A stretch of 35,603 nucleotides of DNA from JALYUM01 sp036688685 (GCF_036688685.1 NZ_JAQQPS010000036.1:1-35603); one strand, 5' to 3'. Counted from the stretch's first letter, positions 22,078-31,580 are shown. The notes: generated by a model from the letters alone, not told the origin. Program-made: numbers and translations.

Positions 22078-23898
22078 TTACTTCTTGCGCGCCGGCGGCA
22101 AGTCGGTACAGGTGCCTTCGTACACCTCCGCCGCCATGCCGATCGACTCGCCCAGGGTCGGGTGCGGGTGGATCGTCTTGGCGATGTCGATGCCATCGGC
22201 GCCCATTTCGATGGCCAGCGCGATCTCGCCGATCATGTCGCCCGCATGCGTGCCGACGATGCCGCCGCCGACGATGCGATGCGTTTCTGCGTCGAACAGC
22301 AGCTTGGTAAAGCCTTCGTCGCGGCCGTTGGCCACGGCGCGCCCGGATGCGGCCCACGGGAAGTGGCCCTTTTCCAGCTTGATGCCCTGGGCTTTGGCTT
22401 CGTCTTCGGTGATGCCGACCCATGCCACTTCCGGATCGGTGTAGGCCACCGATGGAATCACCTTGACGTCAAAGAAGGCCTTCTCGCCATGCGCCGCTTC
22501 GGCTGCCACGTGCGCTTCATGGACCGCCTTGTGGGCCAGCATCGGCTGGCCGACCAGGTCGCCGATGGCAAAAATGTGCGGCACGTTGGTGCGCATCTGC
22601 GCGTCAACGTTGATGAAGCCGCGCTCGCTGACGATCACGCCAGCCTTGTCGGCGGCGATCTTCTTGCCGTTCGGGCTGCGCCCGACGGCCACCAGGACCA
22701 TGTCGTACAGGCCTGGCTCAGGCGCGGCGACGCCGGCCTCGGCCGATTCAAACGTGACCTTGATGCCTTCAGGGAGCGCTTCCACGCCCACTGTCTTGGT
22801 CTTGGTCATGATCTTGTCGAAGCGTTTCTCGTTGAACTTCTGCCAGACCTTGACCATGTCGCGGTCAGCGCCCTGCATCAGGCCATCCATCATTTCGACG
22901 ACATCGATGCGCGCACCCAGGGTCGAATAAACGGTCGCCATTTCCAGGCCGATGATGCCGCCGCCGATGACCAGCATTTTCTTTGGAATCTGGCGCAATT
23001 CCAGCGCGCCGGTCGAATCGACGATGCGCGGGTCTTCCGGCACGAACGGCAATTTGACCACAGCCGAACCGGCCGCGATGATCGCGTTCTTGAACTGGAT
23101 GACTTTCTTGCTACCGTCGGCGCTTGTGACTTCGATGTGGTTCGGGGACAGGAACTGGCCCACGCCCTGCACCGTCGTGACTTTTCTCGCCTTGGCCATG
23201 CCGGCCAGACCGCCGGTCATTTTCTTGATCACGCCATCCTTATAGGCGCGCAGTTCATCGATGTTCACTTGTGGCGCCGCAAACGTGACGCCATGCTTGG
23301 CCATCGTCGCCGTTTCGTCGATCACGGCGGCCACGTGCAGCAGCGCTTTCGACGGGATGCAACCGACGTTCAGGCAGACGCCGCCCAGGGCCGCGTATTT
23401 TTCAACCAGCACCGTGTTCATGCCCAGATCGGCCGCGCGGAACGCCGCCGAGTAGCCGCCGGGACCGGCGCCCAGGACCATCATCTCGCACTCGATATCG
23501 GCCTTGCCGGTAAAGGTGCCAAAGCCTGGCGCAGGGCCGGCGCCGACTGCAGAAGGCGCGGCCGGTTTGGCCGGCGCTTGCGATTCGGTTGGTGCGCTCG
23601 TTGCTGGCGCAGTCGCGGCCGGGGCAGCGGCTGGCGCGGCGGCCGGGGCTGCGCCCTCGCCCGCATCGTCAAGCATCAGCAACAGCGAGCCTTCGCCCAC
23701 CTTGTCGCCAACTTTGACTTTGAGTTCCTTGACCACGCCGGCGTGCGTCGACGGGATCTCCATGCTGGCCTTGTCCGATTCGACGGTGACGAGCGACTGG
23801 TCGACCTTGATCGTGTCGCCCACCTTGATCATCAGCTCGATGATTTCGACTTCCTTGAAGTCGCCGATATTCGGGACCTTGACTTCTACTGTGCTCAT
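22078..23898 (-). CDS. lpdA: Dihydrolipoyl dehydrogenase with N-terminal lipoyl domain (PDH E3)
   Basis: This encodes about 606 aa from ATG 23898 with GGAGACC upstream. The lipoyl domain (1-80) has Lys43 in VESDKASMEIPS, followed by an Ala/Pro-rich linker (about 84-125). The flavoprotein part has FAD motif GAGPGGYSAAFRAADLG, redox disulfide GGVCLNVGCIPSK, NAD motif GGGIIGLEM and the C-terminal catalytic HPHPTLGE. It reoxidises dihydrolipoamide of E2 and passes electrons to NAD+. E. coli Lpd lacks the lipoyl domain; the extended form is known from Neisseria, Ralstonia and relatives. It follows aceF by 13 bases. Confidence 0.95.
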   Translation of the reverse strand: MSTVEVKVPNIGDFKEVEIIELMIKVGDTIKVDQSLVTVESDKASMEIPSTHAGVVKELKVKVGDKVGEGSLLLMLDDAGEGAAPAAAPAAAPAATAPATSAPTESQAPAKPAAPSAVGAGPAPGFGTFTGKADIECEMMVLGAGPGGYSAAFRAADLGMNTVLVEKYAALGGVCLNVGCIPSKALLHVAAVIDETATMAKHGVTFAAPQVNIDELRAYKDGVIKKMTGGLAGMAKARKVTTVQGVGQFLSPNHIEVTSADGSKKVIQFKNAIIAAGSAVVKLPFVPEDPRIVDSTGALELRQIPKKMLVIGGGIIGLEMATVYSTLGARIDVVEMMDGLMQGADRDMVKVWQKFNEKRFDKIMTKTKTVGVEALPEGIKVTFESAEAGVAAPEPGLYDMVLVAVGRSPNGKKIAADKAGVIVSERGFINVDAQMRTNVPHIFAIGDLVGQPMLAHKAVHEAHVAAEAAHGEKAFFDVKVIPSVAYTDPEVAWVGITEDEAKAQGIKLEKGHFPWAASGRAVANGRDEGFTKLLFDAETHRIVGGGIVGTHAGDMIGEIALAIEMGADGIDIAKTIHPHPTLGESIGMAAEVYEGTCTDLPPARKK

Positions 23899-23911
23899 AT
23901 CAGGTCTCCAA

Positions 23912-25255
23912 TTACAGCAAGGTTTTGCGCAGGTCGGCCATGACATCGGCCAGGTAGGCAGTGAAGCGTGCGGCCATGGCGCCATCGATGACGCGGTGGT
24001 CGTACGACAGCGACAGCGGCAGCATCAGGCGTGGCTGGAAGGCTTTGCCGTCCCAGACCGGCTTCATGGCCGATTTCGACAGGCCGAGAATGGCCACTTC
24101 CGGTGCGTTGATGATCGGCGTGAAGGCTGTGCCGCCAATCCCGCCCAGCGACGAAATCGTGAACGTTGCGCCCTGCATGTTGGTTGGCGACAACTTGCCG
24201 TCGCGTGCCGCGCCGGACAGCTCGCCCATCTCCGTGGCGATCTGCGAGATCGATTTCTGGTCGGCGTTTTTGATGACCGGGACCATCAGGCCGTTCGGCG
24301 TATCGGCGGCAAAGCCGATGTTGTAGTACTGCTTGAGGATCAGGTTGGCGCCCGTTTCGTCAATCGACGAATTGAATGCCGGGTATTTTTTCAGCGCGGC
24401 CACGCAGGCCTTGATGACGAAGGCCAGCATGGTCAGCTTGACGGTCGACTTGGCTTTTGCCAGTGCCGCGTTCGAATCGACGCGGAACTGTTCCAGGTCG
24501 GTGACGTCGGACTCGTCGAACTGCGTTACGTGCGGGATCATGACCCAGTTGCGGTGCAGGTTCGGGCCGGAGATTTTCTTGATGCGCGAGAGCGGCAGCA
24601 GTTCGGTCGGGCCGAATTTGGAAAAATCGAGCGATGGCCATGGCAGCAGGTCGAGACCGACGCCGGAGCCGCCGGTTTTGCCGGCCACCGGTGCCGAAGT
24701 TTTGTCACCTTCGGCCATCACGCCCTTGACGAAATCCTGCACGTCTTGCTGGGTGATGCGACCCTTTGGGCCCTTGCCGGACACGCGCAGCAGGTCGACG
24801 CCGAGTTCGCGCGCGAACTTGCGGATCGAAGGCGAAGCGTGGGCTTTGGCGCTGGACGTTGCAGGACCGGCGGCAGCGGCGGGTGCTGCGGCCGGTGCTG
24901 GTGCTGGCGCGGCAGCTGGCGCCGGTGCGGCGGCTGCAGCAGGTGCAGCGGCTGGCGCCGGTGTTGCGGCTGCGGGTGCTGGTGCTGGTGCGGCGGCAGG
25001 CGCCTCGGCGCCGCCTTCGGACGCTTCCAGGATCAGGACCAGCGAACCTTCGGCGATCTTGTCGCCGACCTTGATTTTGAGTTCCTTGACAACGCCGGCG
25101 TGGCTCGATGGGATCTCCATGCTCGCCTTGTCCGATTCAACCGTGATCAGCGACTGGTCGACCTTGACGGTGTCGCCCGGCTTGACCATCAGTTCGATCA
25201 CTTCCACTTCCTTGAAGTCGCCGATGTCGGGGACTTTGACTTCCACAATGCTCAT
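23912..25255 (-). CDS. aceF: Dihydrolipoyl acetyltransferase (PDH E2)
   Basis: This encodes 447 aa. It has one lipoyl domain (1-80, Lys43 in VESDKASMEIPS), a long Ala/Pro linker (about 85-135), a peripheral subunit-binding domain (about 140-175, ASPSIRKFARELGVDL and GPKGRITQQDV) and a 2-oxoacid acyltransferase core ending with catalytic DHRVIDG (about 417). It transfers the acetyl group from lipoamide to CoA in the pyruvate dehydrogenase complex. E. coli AceF has three lipoyl domains; here there is one, with another carried by Lpd. The start follows GGAGCC. Confidence 0.95.
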   Translation of the reverse strand: MSIVEVKVPDIGDFKEVEVIELMVKPGDTVKVDQSLITVESDKASMEIPSSHAGVVKELKIKVGDKIAEGSLVLILEASEGGAEAPAAAPAPAPAAATPAPAAAPAAAAAPAPAAAPAPAPAAAPAAAAGPATSSAKAHASPSIRKFARELGVDLLRVSGKGPKGRITQQDVQDFVKGVMAEGDKTSAPVAGKTGGSGVGLDLLPWPSLDFSKFGPTELLPLSRIKKISGPNLHRNWVMIPHVTQFDESDVTDLEQFRVDSNAALAKAKSTVKLTMLAFVIKACVAALKKYPAFNSSIDETGANLILKQYYNIGFAADTPNGLMVPVIKNADQKSISQIATEMGELSGAARDGKLSPTNMQGATFTISSLGGIGGTAFTPIINAPEVAILGLSKSAMKPVWDGKAFQPRLMLPLSLSYDHRVIDGAMAARFTAYLADVMADLRKTLL

Positions 25256-25282
25256 GTTGGCTCCGTTGTTTTTCGTGTTAGC

Positions 25283-25369
25283 ACGTCACCCCCGCGAAGG
25301 CGGGGGCCTATAGCACGCATGATCAGTGTTCCAGCGTGCTATGGGTCCCCGCCTGCGCGGGGATGACGA
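25283..25369. repeat. REP-like inverted repeat between aceE and aceF
   Basis: Left arm 25283-25305 pairs with the complement of the right arm 25347-25369 with three mismatches, and an inner TAGCACGC/GCGTGCTA pair lengthens the hairpin. The arm sequence matches the element at 21886-21995. It lies inside the operon transcript, where it could slow 3' exonucleases or damp transcription from aceE into aceF. Confidence 0.82.
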
Positions 25370-25383
25370 GTTAGTGGCAGTCT

Positions 25384-28080
25384 TTATTGCGTGACAGGAT
25401 TCGGCTTGTTCGGATCGATGCCATATTTGGCAATCGCCTGCTCCACCACCGACACGTCAATCTTGCCTTCGTCCGCCAGCGATTTGAGCGAGGCGACCGT
25501 GATGTAGTAGCGGTTCACTTCAAAGAATTCACGCAGCTTGGCGCGGCTGTCCGAGCGGCCGAAACCGTCGGTGCCCAGCACTTTGTAGGTGCGGCCCTTC
25601 GGCATGAAGGCGCGGATCTGTTCGGCGAAAGCGCGCATGTAGTCTGTCGTGGCGACGATCGGACCATCGGTCTCCTGCAACAGGGCCGTGACGTAAGGCA
25701 CGCGCTGCGGCTGGCTCGGGTTGACCATGTTCCAGCGCTCCGCATCCTGGCCATCGCGGGCAACCAGGGTGAGCGACGGCGCCGACCATACATCGGCAGC
25801 AACGCCCCAGTCGGCAGCGAGCAGTTCGGCAGCAAACATCGATTCGCGCAGGATGGTGCCGCAACCGATCAGTTGTACGCGCAGCTTGGCAGCCGTGTCG
25901 CCTTGCGACAGTCGGTACATGCCTTTCAGGATGCCTGCCTCTTGACCGGCGACGATGCCTGGCTGGGCGTAGTTCTCGTTCATGATGGTGATGTAATAGA
26001 ACACATCTTCCTGCTCCGCCACCATGCGGCGCAGGCCATCCTGGATGATCACGGCCACTTCATGGCTGAAGGTCGGGTCATACGGCATGCAGGTCGGGAT
26101 GGTCGCGGCGACGATGTGGCTGTGGCCATCTTCGTGCTGCAAGCCTTCGCCGTTGAGCGTCGTGCGCCCCGCCGTGCCGCCCATCAGGAAGCCACGTGCG
26201 CGCATGTCGCCGGCCGCCCAGATCTGGTCGCCGATACGCTGGAAACCGAACATCGAGTAGAAGGTGTAGAACGGGATCATGATGCGGTCGTTGGTGGAGT
26301 ACGACGTCGCCGCCGCCATCCACGAGCTCATGCCGCCCGCTTCGTTGATGCCCTCTTGCAGAATCTGGCCCGCTTTGTCTTCGCGGTAGTACATGACCTG
26401 GTCTTTATCGACTGGCTCGTACAACTGGCCCTTCGGATTGTAGATACCGATCTGACGGAACAGGCCTTCCATGCCGAAGGTACGCGATTCGTCGACCAGA
26501 ATCGGTACCACGCGCTTGCCCAGCGATTCATCGCGCAGCAAGGTCGAGATGACGCGCACGAAGGCCTGGGTGGTCGAAATTTCACGGCCTTCGGGGGTCG
26601 CATCGAGCACGTTCTTGAACGCAGCCAGTGGCGGCACGGTCAACACTTCGTCGGACGTCTGGCGGCGCTGCGGCAGGTAACCGCCCAGGGCCTTGCGACG
26701 CTCGTGCAGATACACCATTTCCGGTGCATCGTCGGCCGGCTTGAAGAACGGGATGTCGGCCAGCTGGTCGTCCGGAATCGGCAGCGAGAAGCGGTCGCGC
26801 ATTTCGCGGATGGCTTCATCGTCGAGCTTTTTGGTCTGGTGGGCGGTGTTCCTCGCCTCACCCGATTTGCCCATGCCGTAGCCCTTGACGGTTTTCACCA
26901 GCAGGACGGTCGGTTGACCTTTGGTCTCTTGCGCGACTTTGAACGCGGCATAGATTTTATGCGGGTCGTGACCACCGCGCGTCAAACGCCAGATGTCGTC
27001 GTCGGTCATGTTGGCGACCATTTCCAGCAGCTTCGGATGCTTGCCGAAGAAGTGCTTGCGCACGAATGCGCCATCCTTGGCCTTGTAGTTCTGGTATTCG
27101 CCGTCGACGGTTTCCATCATCACTTTTTGCAGGATGCCTTCTTTATCCTGCGCCAGCAGCGCGTCCCAACCCGGACCCCAGATAACCTTGACGACGTTCC
27201 AGCCGGCGCCACGGAATTCGCCTTCCAGCTCCTGGATGATTTTCGTGTTACCGCGTACCGGGCCGTCGAGGCGCTGCAGGTTGCAGTTGACCACGATGAC
27301 CAGGTTGTCGAGCATGTCGCGCGCAGCCAGGCCGATGGCGCCCAGGGACTCCGGCTCGTCCATCTCGCCGTCGCCGCAGAAGGCCCATACTTTACGGTTG
27401 TCGGTCTTGGCGATGCCGCGTGCGTGCAGGTATTTCAGGAAGCGCGCCTGGTAGATCGCCATGTGCGGGCCCAGGCCCATCGACACGGTCGGGAACTGCC
27501 AGAACGTCGGCATCAGTTTCGGGTGCGGGTAGGAGCTCAAACCCTTGCCATCGACTTCCTTGCGGAAGTTGAGCATCTGGTCTTCTGACAGGCGGCCTTC
27601 GAGGAAGGCGCGCGCGTAGACGCCAGGCGACGAGTGGCCCTGGATGTACAGCAGGTCGCCGCCATGGTCGGCGGTCGGGGCGTGCCAGAAGTGGTTGAAG
27701 CCGATGCCCAGCATGTTCGCCAGCGAAGCGAACGAGGACAGGTGGCCACCCAGGTCACCGTCGGCGCGGTTGGCTTTGACGACCATCGCCATGGCGTTCC
27801 AGCGCATCCACGAGCGCAGGCGCTCTTCGTATTCCAGGTTGCCCGGGCAATGCGCTTCCTGGGACAGCGGGATGGTGTTGACGTAGGCGGTGGTGCTGGA
27901 GAACGGGATCGATGCACCACGGCGGCGGGCCAGGTCAACCAGGCGCTCCATCAGGTAATGGGCGCGTTCGGGGCCTTCGTTTTCCAGTACGGCTTCCAGG
28001 GCATCGAGCCATTCCTGGGTTTCCAGGGTATCCGGATCATTGGCGGCCTGGGCCGTCAACTGGTCGAGTTGAGCTGACAT
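25384..28080 (-). CDS. aceE: Pyruvate dehydrogenase E1, homodimeric type
   Basis: This encodes about 898 aa from ATG 28080, with AAAGGAGA upstream; the frame extends above it without a better start. The length fits the homodimeric E1 (E. coli 887 aa). Thiamine diphosphate binding is seen in the GDGEMDEPES region and the following VVNCNLQRLDGP, and the N-terminus has the expected PFSSTTAYVNTIP and HSSPGVYARAFLEGRL. It decarboxylates pyruvate and acetylates the E2 lipoyl group. It is the first gene of aceE-aceF-lpdA, with a strong promoter about 90 bases upstream. Confidence 0.96.
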   Translation of the reverse strand: MSAQLDQLTAQAANDPDTLETQEWLDALEAVLENEGPERAHYLMERLVDLARRRGASIPFSSTTAYVNTIPLSQEAHCPGNLEYEERLRSWMRWNAMAMVVKANRADGDLGGHLSSFASLANMLGIGFNHFWHAPTADHGGDLLYIQGHSSPGVYARAFLEGRLSEDQMLNFRKEVDGKGLSSYPHPKLMPTFWQFPTVSMGLGPHMAIYQARFLKYLHARGIAKTDNRKVWAFCGDGEMDEPESLGAIGLAARDMLDNLVIVVNCNLQRLDGPVRGNTKIIQELEGEFRGAGWNVVKVIWGPGWDALLAQDKEGILQKVMMETVDGEYQNYKAKDGAFVRKHFFGKHPKLLEMVANMTDDDIWRLTRGGHDPHKIYAAFKVAQETKGQPTVLLVKTVKGYGMGKSGEARNTAHQTKKLDDEAIREMRDRFSLPIPDDQLADIPFFKPADDAPEMVYLHERRKALGGYLPQRRQTSDEVLTVPPLAAFKNVLDATPEGREISTTQAFVRVISTLLRDESLGKRVVPILVDESRTFGMEGLFRQIGIYNPKGQLYEPVDKDQVMYYREDKAGQILQEGINEAGGMSSWMAAATSYSTNDRIMIPFYTFYSMFGFQRIGDQIWAAGDMRARGFLMGGTAGRTTLNGEGLQHEDGHSHIVAATIPTCMPYDPTFSHEVAVIIQDGLRRMVAEQEDVFYYITIMNENYAQPGIVAGQEAGILKGMYRLSQGDTAAKLRVQLIGCGTILRESMFAAELLAADWGVAADVWSAPSLTLVARDGQDAERWNMVNPSQPQRVPYVTALLQETDGPIVATTDYMRAFAEQIRAFMPKGRTYKVLGTDGFGRSDSRAKLREFFEVNRYYITVASLKSLADEGKIDVSVVEQAIAKYGIDPNKPNPVTQ

Positions 28081-28170
28081 GTGGTGCGTCTCCTTTTGTA
28101 GTGTCAGCCCGACTCGCGCGAATCGCCGCCAACAATTGTGATGAATGTACGATATCAAAGAATGTCGAAG

Positions 28171-28199
28171 ATTCTACCAGCGGACTGGCGGTTTTTCAA
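28171..28199 (-). promoter_or_regulatory. aceE sigma-70 promoter
   Basis: On the minus strand TTGAAA (28199-28194) and TAGAAT (28176-28171) are separated by exactly 17 bases. Transcription would start near 28164, giving a leader of about 84 bases before aceE. The promoter lies only 49 bases beyond the stop of the upstream STAND-BTAD regulator gene. Confidence 0.75.
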
Positions 28200-28212
28200 A
28201 CTATGATATTTC

Positions 28213-28229
28213 ATTTCACAATATGGAAT
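28213..28229. promoter_or_regulatory. Imperfect palindrome upstream of the aceE promoter
   Basis: The 17-base ATTTCACAATATGGAAT matches its own complement at 12 positions, ending in ATT/AAT arms with a TTTCACA...TGGAA core. It lies 14 bases upstream of the -35 box, a position used by activators. The form recalls IclR/GntR-type operators, but no specific regulator is implied by the sequence. Confidence 0.4.
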
Positions 28230-28247
28230 TTCGCACCGAAAATACCT

Positions 28248-31200
28248 TCATACGCAATCCTGTCCCAGAATGGTCCGGTGCACCGCTTCGGTCGCCGCGG
28301 ACGGTTTTACGCCCAATACGACCGACAGCATCTGGCGGCATCTCCGATAAGCGTCGAGCGCGGCCGCGGCCTGGTTGCGCTTGAGTTCGCATTCCATGAG
28401 GCGGCGGTACAGCTCTTCCGACAGGTTATCCACTTCGAGGCCATGCCGGTAGGTGTCGGCGGCATGGGCCCAGTTGCCCAGTGCTTCGTCGTCGCAGCCC
28501 AGTTTCAGGACCTGGCGCAGGAACTTGCTGCGCAGCCGCTCGCGGATTGGCAGCAACCAGGGGGCATCGGTTTCCTGGGGCAGGATATTGCCGACATACA
28601 GGCGGAAGAATTTCGCCGAGGTCGCCGCGTCGGTGCACGGCGTCCCCGTCTGCTCGCAGCGGTTGGCCAGGCGCTCGAAGGCCCAGACGTCGACCCACAC
28701 CTTGGCCGGATTGAGCGACAGCTTGGACAGCTGGACCAGGATGGCGTCGTCAACCCGCAGCAGCTTGCGCAGGCGGTGCAGGGTCGTGTCGAGCGCGCTC
28801 TGGGCGGCGTCGCCGTCGAGGTCGGGCCACAGCTGCGTGCCCAGCGTGGCGGCCGCGACTTCCCTGCCGCCGCCGGCGACCAGCGCCTTGAGCAGTTCCA
28901 GCGGCTTGGCCTGGGCCTTGCCGCTGATCTTCAGCGGGACATCGTCGATGACCACCGAAAAGCGCCCCAGTAAATACAGCTTGATCGGCCACGGCCACTG
29001 CTCGATCTCGGGCGTGTCTGGTGCCAGCCGGCGCGTGCGGATCAGGTGGCGGACGTAATCGACCTCGATATTCGCCTCGAGCGCATGGCACAGCAGCCGC
29101 ACGACCATTTTCGGGTACCAGCGCAGGGTATTGACGAAGTGTTGTGCGCGCCCGATGGTCAGGGCGGCGCGCAGGCGGTCCTGGCCGCCAGCCGTGTCGC
29201 CGGCCTGGAACGCGGCCCAGGCCTCGATCAGCAGGCAGCTGAAATCGAGCAGCAGGCTGGCGTGTTCGGCGCGCAGGCGCAGGTTCTGCACGCTGTCGGC
29301 GGCACGGCGGACGGCGTCCGGGTCACCCGCTTCGAGTTGTTGAATAGCCCGTCCCAACAGGCAGTAGGTCTGGATGGTGAGCGCACCCGCCTCAAAGGCG
29401 GCATCGACCGCCGCTTGTCCCTGTTGCGCCGCCGTGGCCAGATCGCCGCGCTGGAAGGCGTACCAGGACTGGGCCGACTGAAACAGGGCCAGGTCCATGC
29501 GCCGGCGCGGGTTGATGGCCGTTTTGATCCGTGGCAGCAAGCCGGTCACATGGTCAAGATCGCCAAAGGTGAGCGCCACCAGCGCGCGCTGGGTCTGCAC
29601 GGCTGGCTGGAGGAAGGCCAGTCCGTGGGCCTGCGCGATATCGTCGGCGCGGTCGAGCGCGGCGGCGGCGGCGGCATGATCGGCCAACAACAACTGGAAA
29701 TAGCCAAACGCCATATGCCACCACACCTGGTTGAGCGGCGTGAGTGCGCTGTGGGCCAGGTGTGGCGCCAGCAGGCCGACCACCCGCTCCGCACTGCTGA
29801 AGTCGCCGCGGAAGCAGTAGCAATTGAGCAGGATGATCGCGGCGGTAAAGCGCACGCCCAGGGGCACATCGGCCTCCAGCAGCGCCAGTGCGCGGGCCGA
29901 CTCGGGCAGCAGCAGCGGATGCTGCGGCTGGCGGTACAGCAGCGAAGCCACCAGCCCGCTCCGGGCGCCCAGCTCGGCCGCCGCGGACAGGCAGGACACA
30001 TCCTGTTCCAGCAGGCCGGAGAGGACGGCGATCCAGTGGTCGAGCGGCGCAAAGGTGGTCCATTCAAAATAATAGGTTTCCATGATCAGCGCCGCGGCCA
30101 TGACCTGGCCGCGTGCATCGCCCTGCGCCGCCAGCCCGGTGTAGGCCTGTTCCAGCGCCGTGCGCGCACGGGCCGGATCGACCGGCACGGCGCAGGCGCC
30201 GGCCCAGTAACACAGCCAGGGATCGGCCGCCAGCAGCGCGGGCGGCAGCAGTGCGATCCAGCCCTGCGCAGTTTGCCAGCGGCCCTGCCGGATCAGGCCT
30301 GGCGTCTCGTCACGGATCAGGCGCGCCGCGGCCGGCCAGTCCTCGGACTGCACATACAGGTCGAAGGCCTGTTCAGGGTGGTTGCCGATCTCGAGCAGGC
30401 GGGCTGCGCGCCGTTGCAGCATCACGCACTCGGCCGGGTCGAGCTGGGCACGCGCGCGCGCCAGCAGGAATTCGCGGAACAGCCCGTTGTATTCGTAGGT
30501 CGGCTCCGGCGCGCCGCGCCGGTCGATGAAATAGCCCAGCCGGTAGAGCGTGTCGAGCCGTTCTCCGGCGTCGAGGTTGCCGCTGATGGCTTCGGCCATG
30601 GGCACGGTGAACATCGGCAGGAAAGCGGTGCGCGACAGGATGTGGCACACCTCGGGCGAGGTGGCGCCCAGGATCTCGACCGCGAAATAGTCGAACAGGA
30701 TGTCGCGCGAGGCCGGCATGCCGGCCAGCTGCTGGCTGCCGGTGGCGCGCCGATGCGCCAGCATTAGCACGAAGCCGGCGGTCCAGCCGCCGGAGCGGGT
30801 CCAGGCCTCGTGGATAGCGGCGTCGCTGATGGCGCCGGCCGCGTCCACCGCGGCGAGCGCGCGCGCCTCGTCCAGTTCCATGCGTAATGTGTCTCCGCCC
30901 AGGCAGCCGAGCGCGTTGCTCAGGCGCAAGCGGGTCAGCTGGGGTGGCGGTTCGGCGCGGCTGGTGAAGATGACGCAAACGGTTTCCGGGATTTCTTCGA
31001 TGGCGTCGCGGATGACCGCATGCAGCACCGACGCCGGCGAGACGGCATGGTAGTTGTCGAACACCAGCACGGTGCCCTTGCGCAGGCGCCCGAACAACTG
31101 GCGCATGTAGCGCCGCGTAAAACCCGGCAAGTCCGCCAGGTACTCGGGCGTGAGCAGGGGCAGCGCTTCGCCACCGGTGAGTGCCTGCATGGCCACGCCG

Positions 31201-31442
31201 AGATAATAGAAAAAACTGGCCGGGTCCGCGTCGCCGCTGTCCATCTGGTACCACAGCGCCGGCGTGCGCCGGCGCTCGAGGTAGCTGGTGCAGAGCGTGG
31301 TCTTGCCGATGCCCGGCGGCCCGGTGATCCAGATGGCCTGGCGCGCACACATGGCGTCGAGCTGGCCGAACAGGCGCTCGCGCGCCAGGGCCCGATACAA
31401 CCTTGGCCGCGTGATTTTGCTCAGGCCCGCAGAGTGTTCCAT
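28248..31442 (-). CDS. STAND ATPase / winged-helix / BTAD transcription regulator
   Basis: This encodes about 1064 aa from ATG 31442. The N-terminal AAA/STAND ATPase has Walker A GPPGIGKTT (41-49) and Walker B TVLVFDNYH (about 124-132), as in MalT-like regulators. A long helical-repeat middle (about 340-840) follows. The C-terminus is not LuxR HTH but an OmpR-type winged helix (LYLLGRFSVVIDDVPLKISG, about 860-935, with LDTTLHRLRKLL) joined to a BTAD helical domain ending YRRCRQMLSVVLGVKPSAAT. Such proteins oligomerise on ATP and a ligand and activate transcription, often of secondary-metabolism or lipid genes. The DUF2156 gene lies 138 bases upstream on the same strand and is the best candidate target. 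Confidence 0.88.
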   Translation of the reverse strand: MEHSAGLSKITRPRLYRALARERLFGQLDAMCARQAIWITGPPGIGKTTLCTSYLERRRTPALWYQMDSGDADPASFFYYLGVAMQALTGGEALPLLTPEYLADLPGFTRRYMRQLFGRLRKGTVLVFDNYHAVSPASVLHAVIRDAIEEIPETVCVIFTSRAEPPPQLTRLRLSNALGCLGGDTLRMELDEARALAAVDAAGAISDAAIHEAWTRSGGWTAGFVLMLAHRRATGSQQLAGMPASRDILFDYFAVEILGATSPEVCHILSRTAFLPMFTVPMAEAISGNLDAGERLDTLYRLGYFIDRRGAPEPTYEYNGLFREFLLARARAQLDPAECVMLQRRAARLLEIGNHPEQAFDLYVQSEDWPAAARLIRDETPGLIRQGRWQTAQGWIALLPPALLAADPWLCYWAGACAVPVDPARARTALEQAYTGLAAQGDARGQVMAAALIMETYYFEWTTFAPLDHWIAVLSGLLEQDVSCLSAAAELGARSGLVASLLYRQPQHPLLLPESARALALLEADVPLGVRFTAAIILLNCYCFRGDFSSAERVVGLLAPHLAHSALTPLNQVWWHMAFGYFQLLLADHAAAAAALDRADDIAQAHGLAFLQPAVQTQRALVALTFGDLDHVTGLLPRIKTAINPRRRMDLALFQSAQSWYAFQRGDLATAAQQGQAAVDAAFEAGALTIQTYCLLGRAIQQLEAGDPDAVRRAADSVQNLRLRAEHASLLLDFSCLLIEAWAAFQAGDTAGGQDRLRAALTIGRAQHFVNTLRWYPKMVVRLLCHALEANIEVDYVRHLIRTRRLAPDTPEIEQWPWPIKLYLLGRFSVVIDDVPLKISGKAQAKPLELLKALVAGGGREVAAATLGTQLWPDLDGDAAQSALDTTLHRLRKLLRVDDAILVQLSKLSLNPAKVWVDVWAFERLANRCEQTGTPCTDAATSAKFFRLYVGNILPQETDAPWLLPIRERLRSKFLRQVLKLGCDDEALGNWAHAADTYRHGLEVDNLSEELYRRLMECELKRNQAAAALDAYRRCRQMLSVVLGVKPSAATEAVHRTILGQDCV

Positions 31443-31580
31443 TACATTCCAGTTCCGGCTAACGTCATTGGAGTGGACTCGCGCCGCCCGAATAAGTTCC
31501 ACGCGCAATGCTTCGTGCCGGGCAGGCTGGCAATCTGCGCGGCCAGCTGGGGCCAATGTTGGTGCAGATGGGGTCCTGTT

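Noticed and set aside
22162..23943. Long plus-strand open frame opposite lpdA (about 590 codons)
   Set aside because: It is the antisense shadow of a high-GC gene; its translation is rich in Arg, His and Asp with no domain, and lpdA on the minus strand is certain.
21886..25369. Palindromic repeats as part of a CRISPR array
   Set aside because: Only two copies, 3.4 kb apart, each a hairpin pair in an intergenic region; no regular spacers and no cas genes.
25387..27588. Long plus-strand open frame opposite aceE (about 730 codons)
   Set aside because: Antisense shadow of aceE; no recognisable motif and low-complexity composition.
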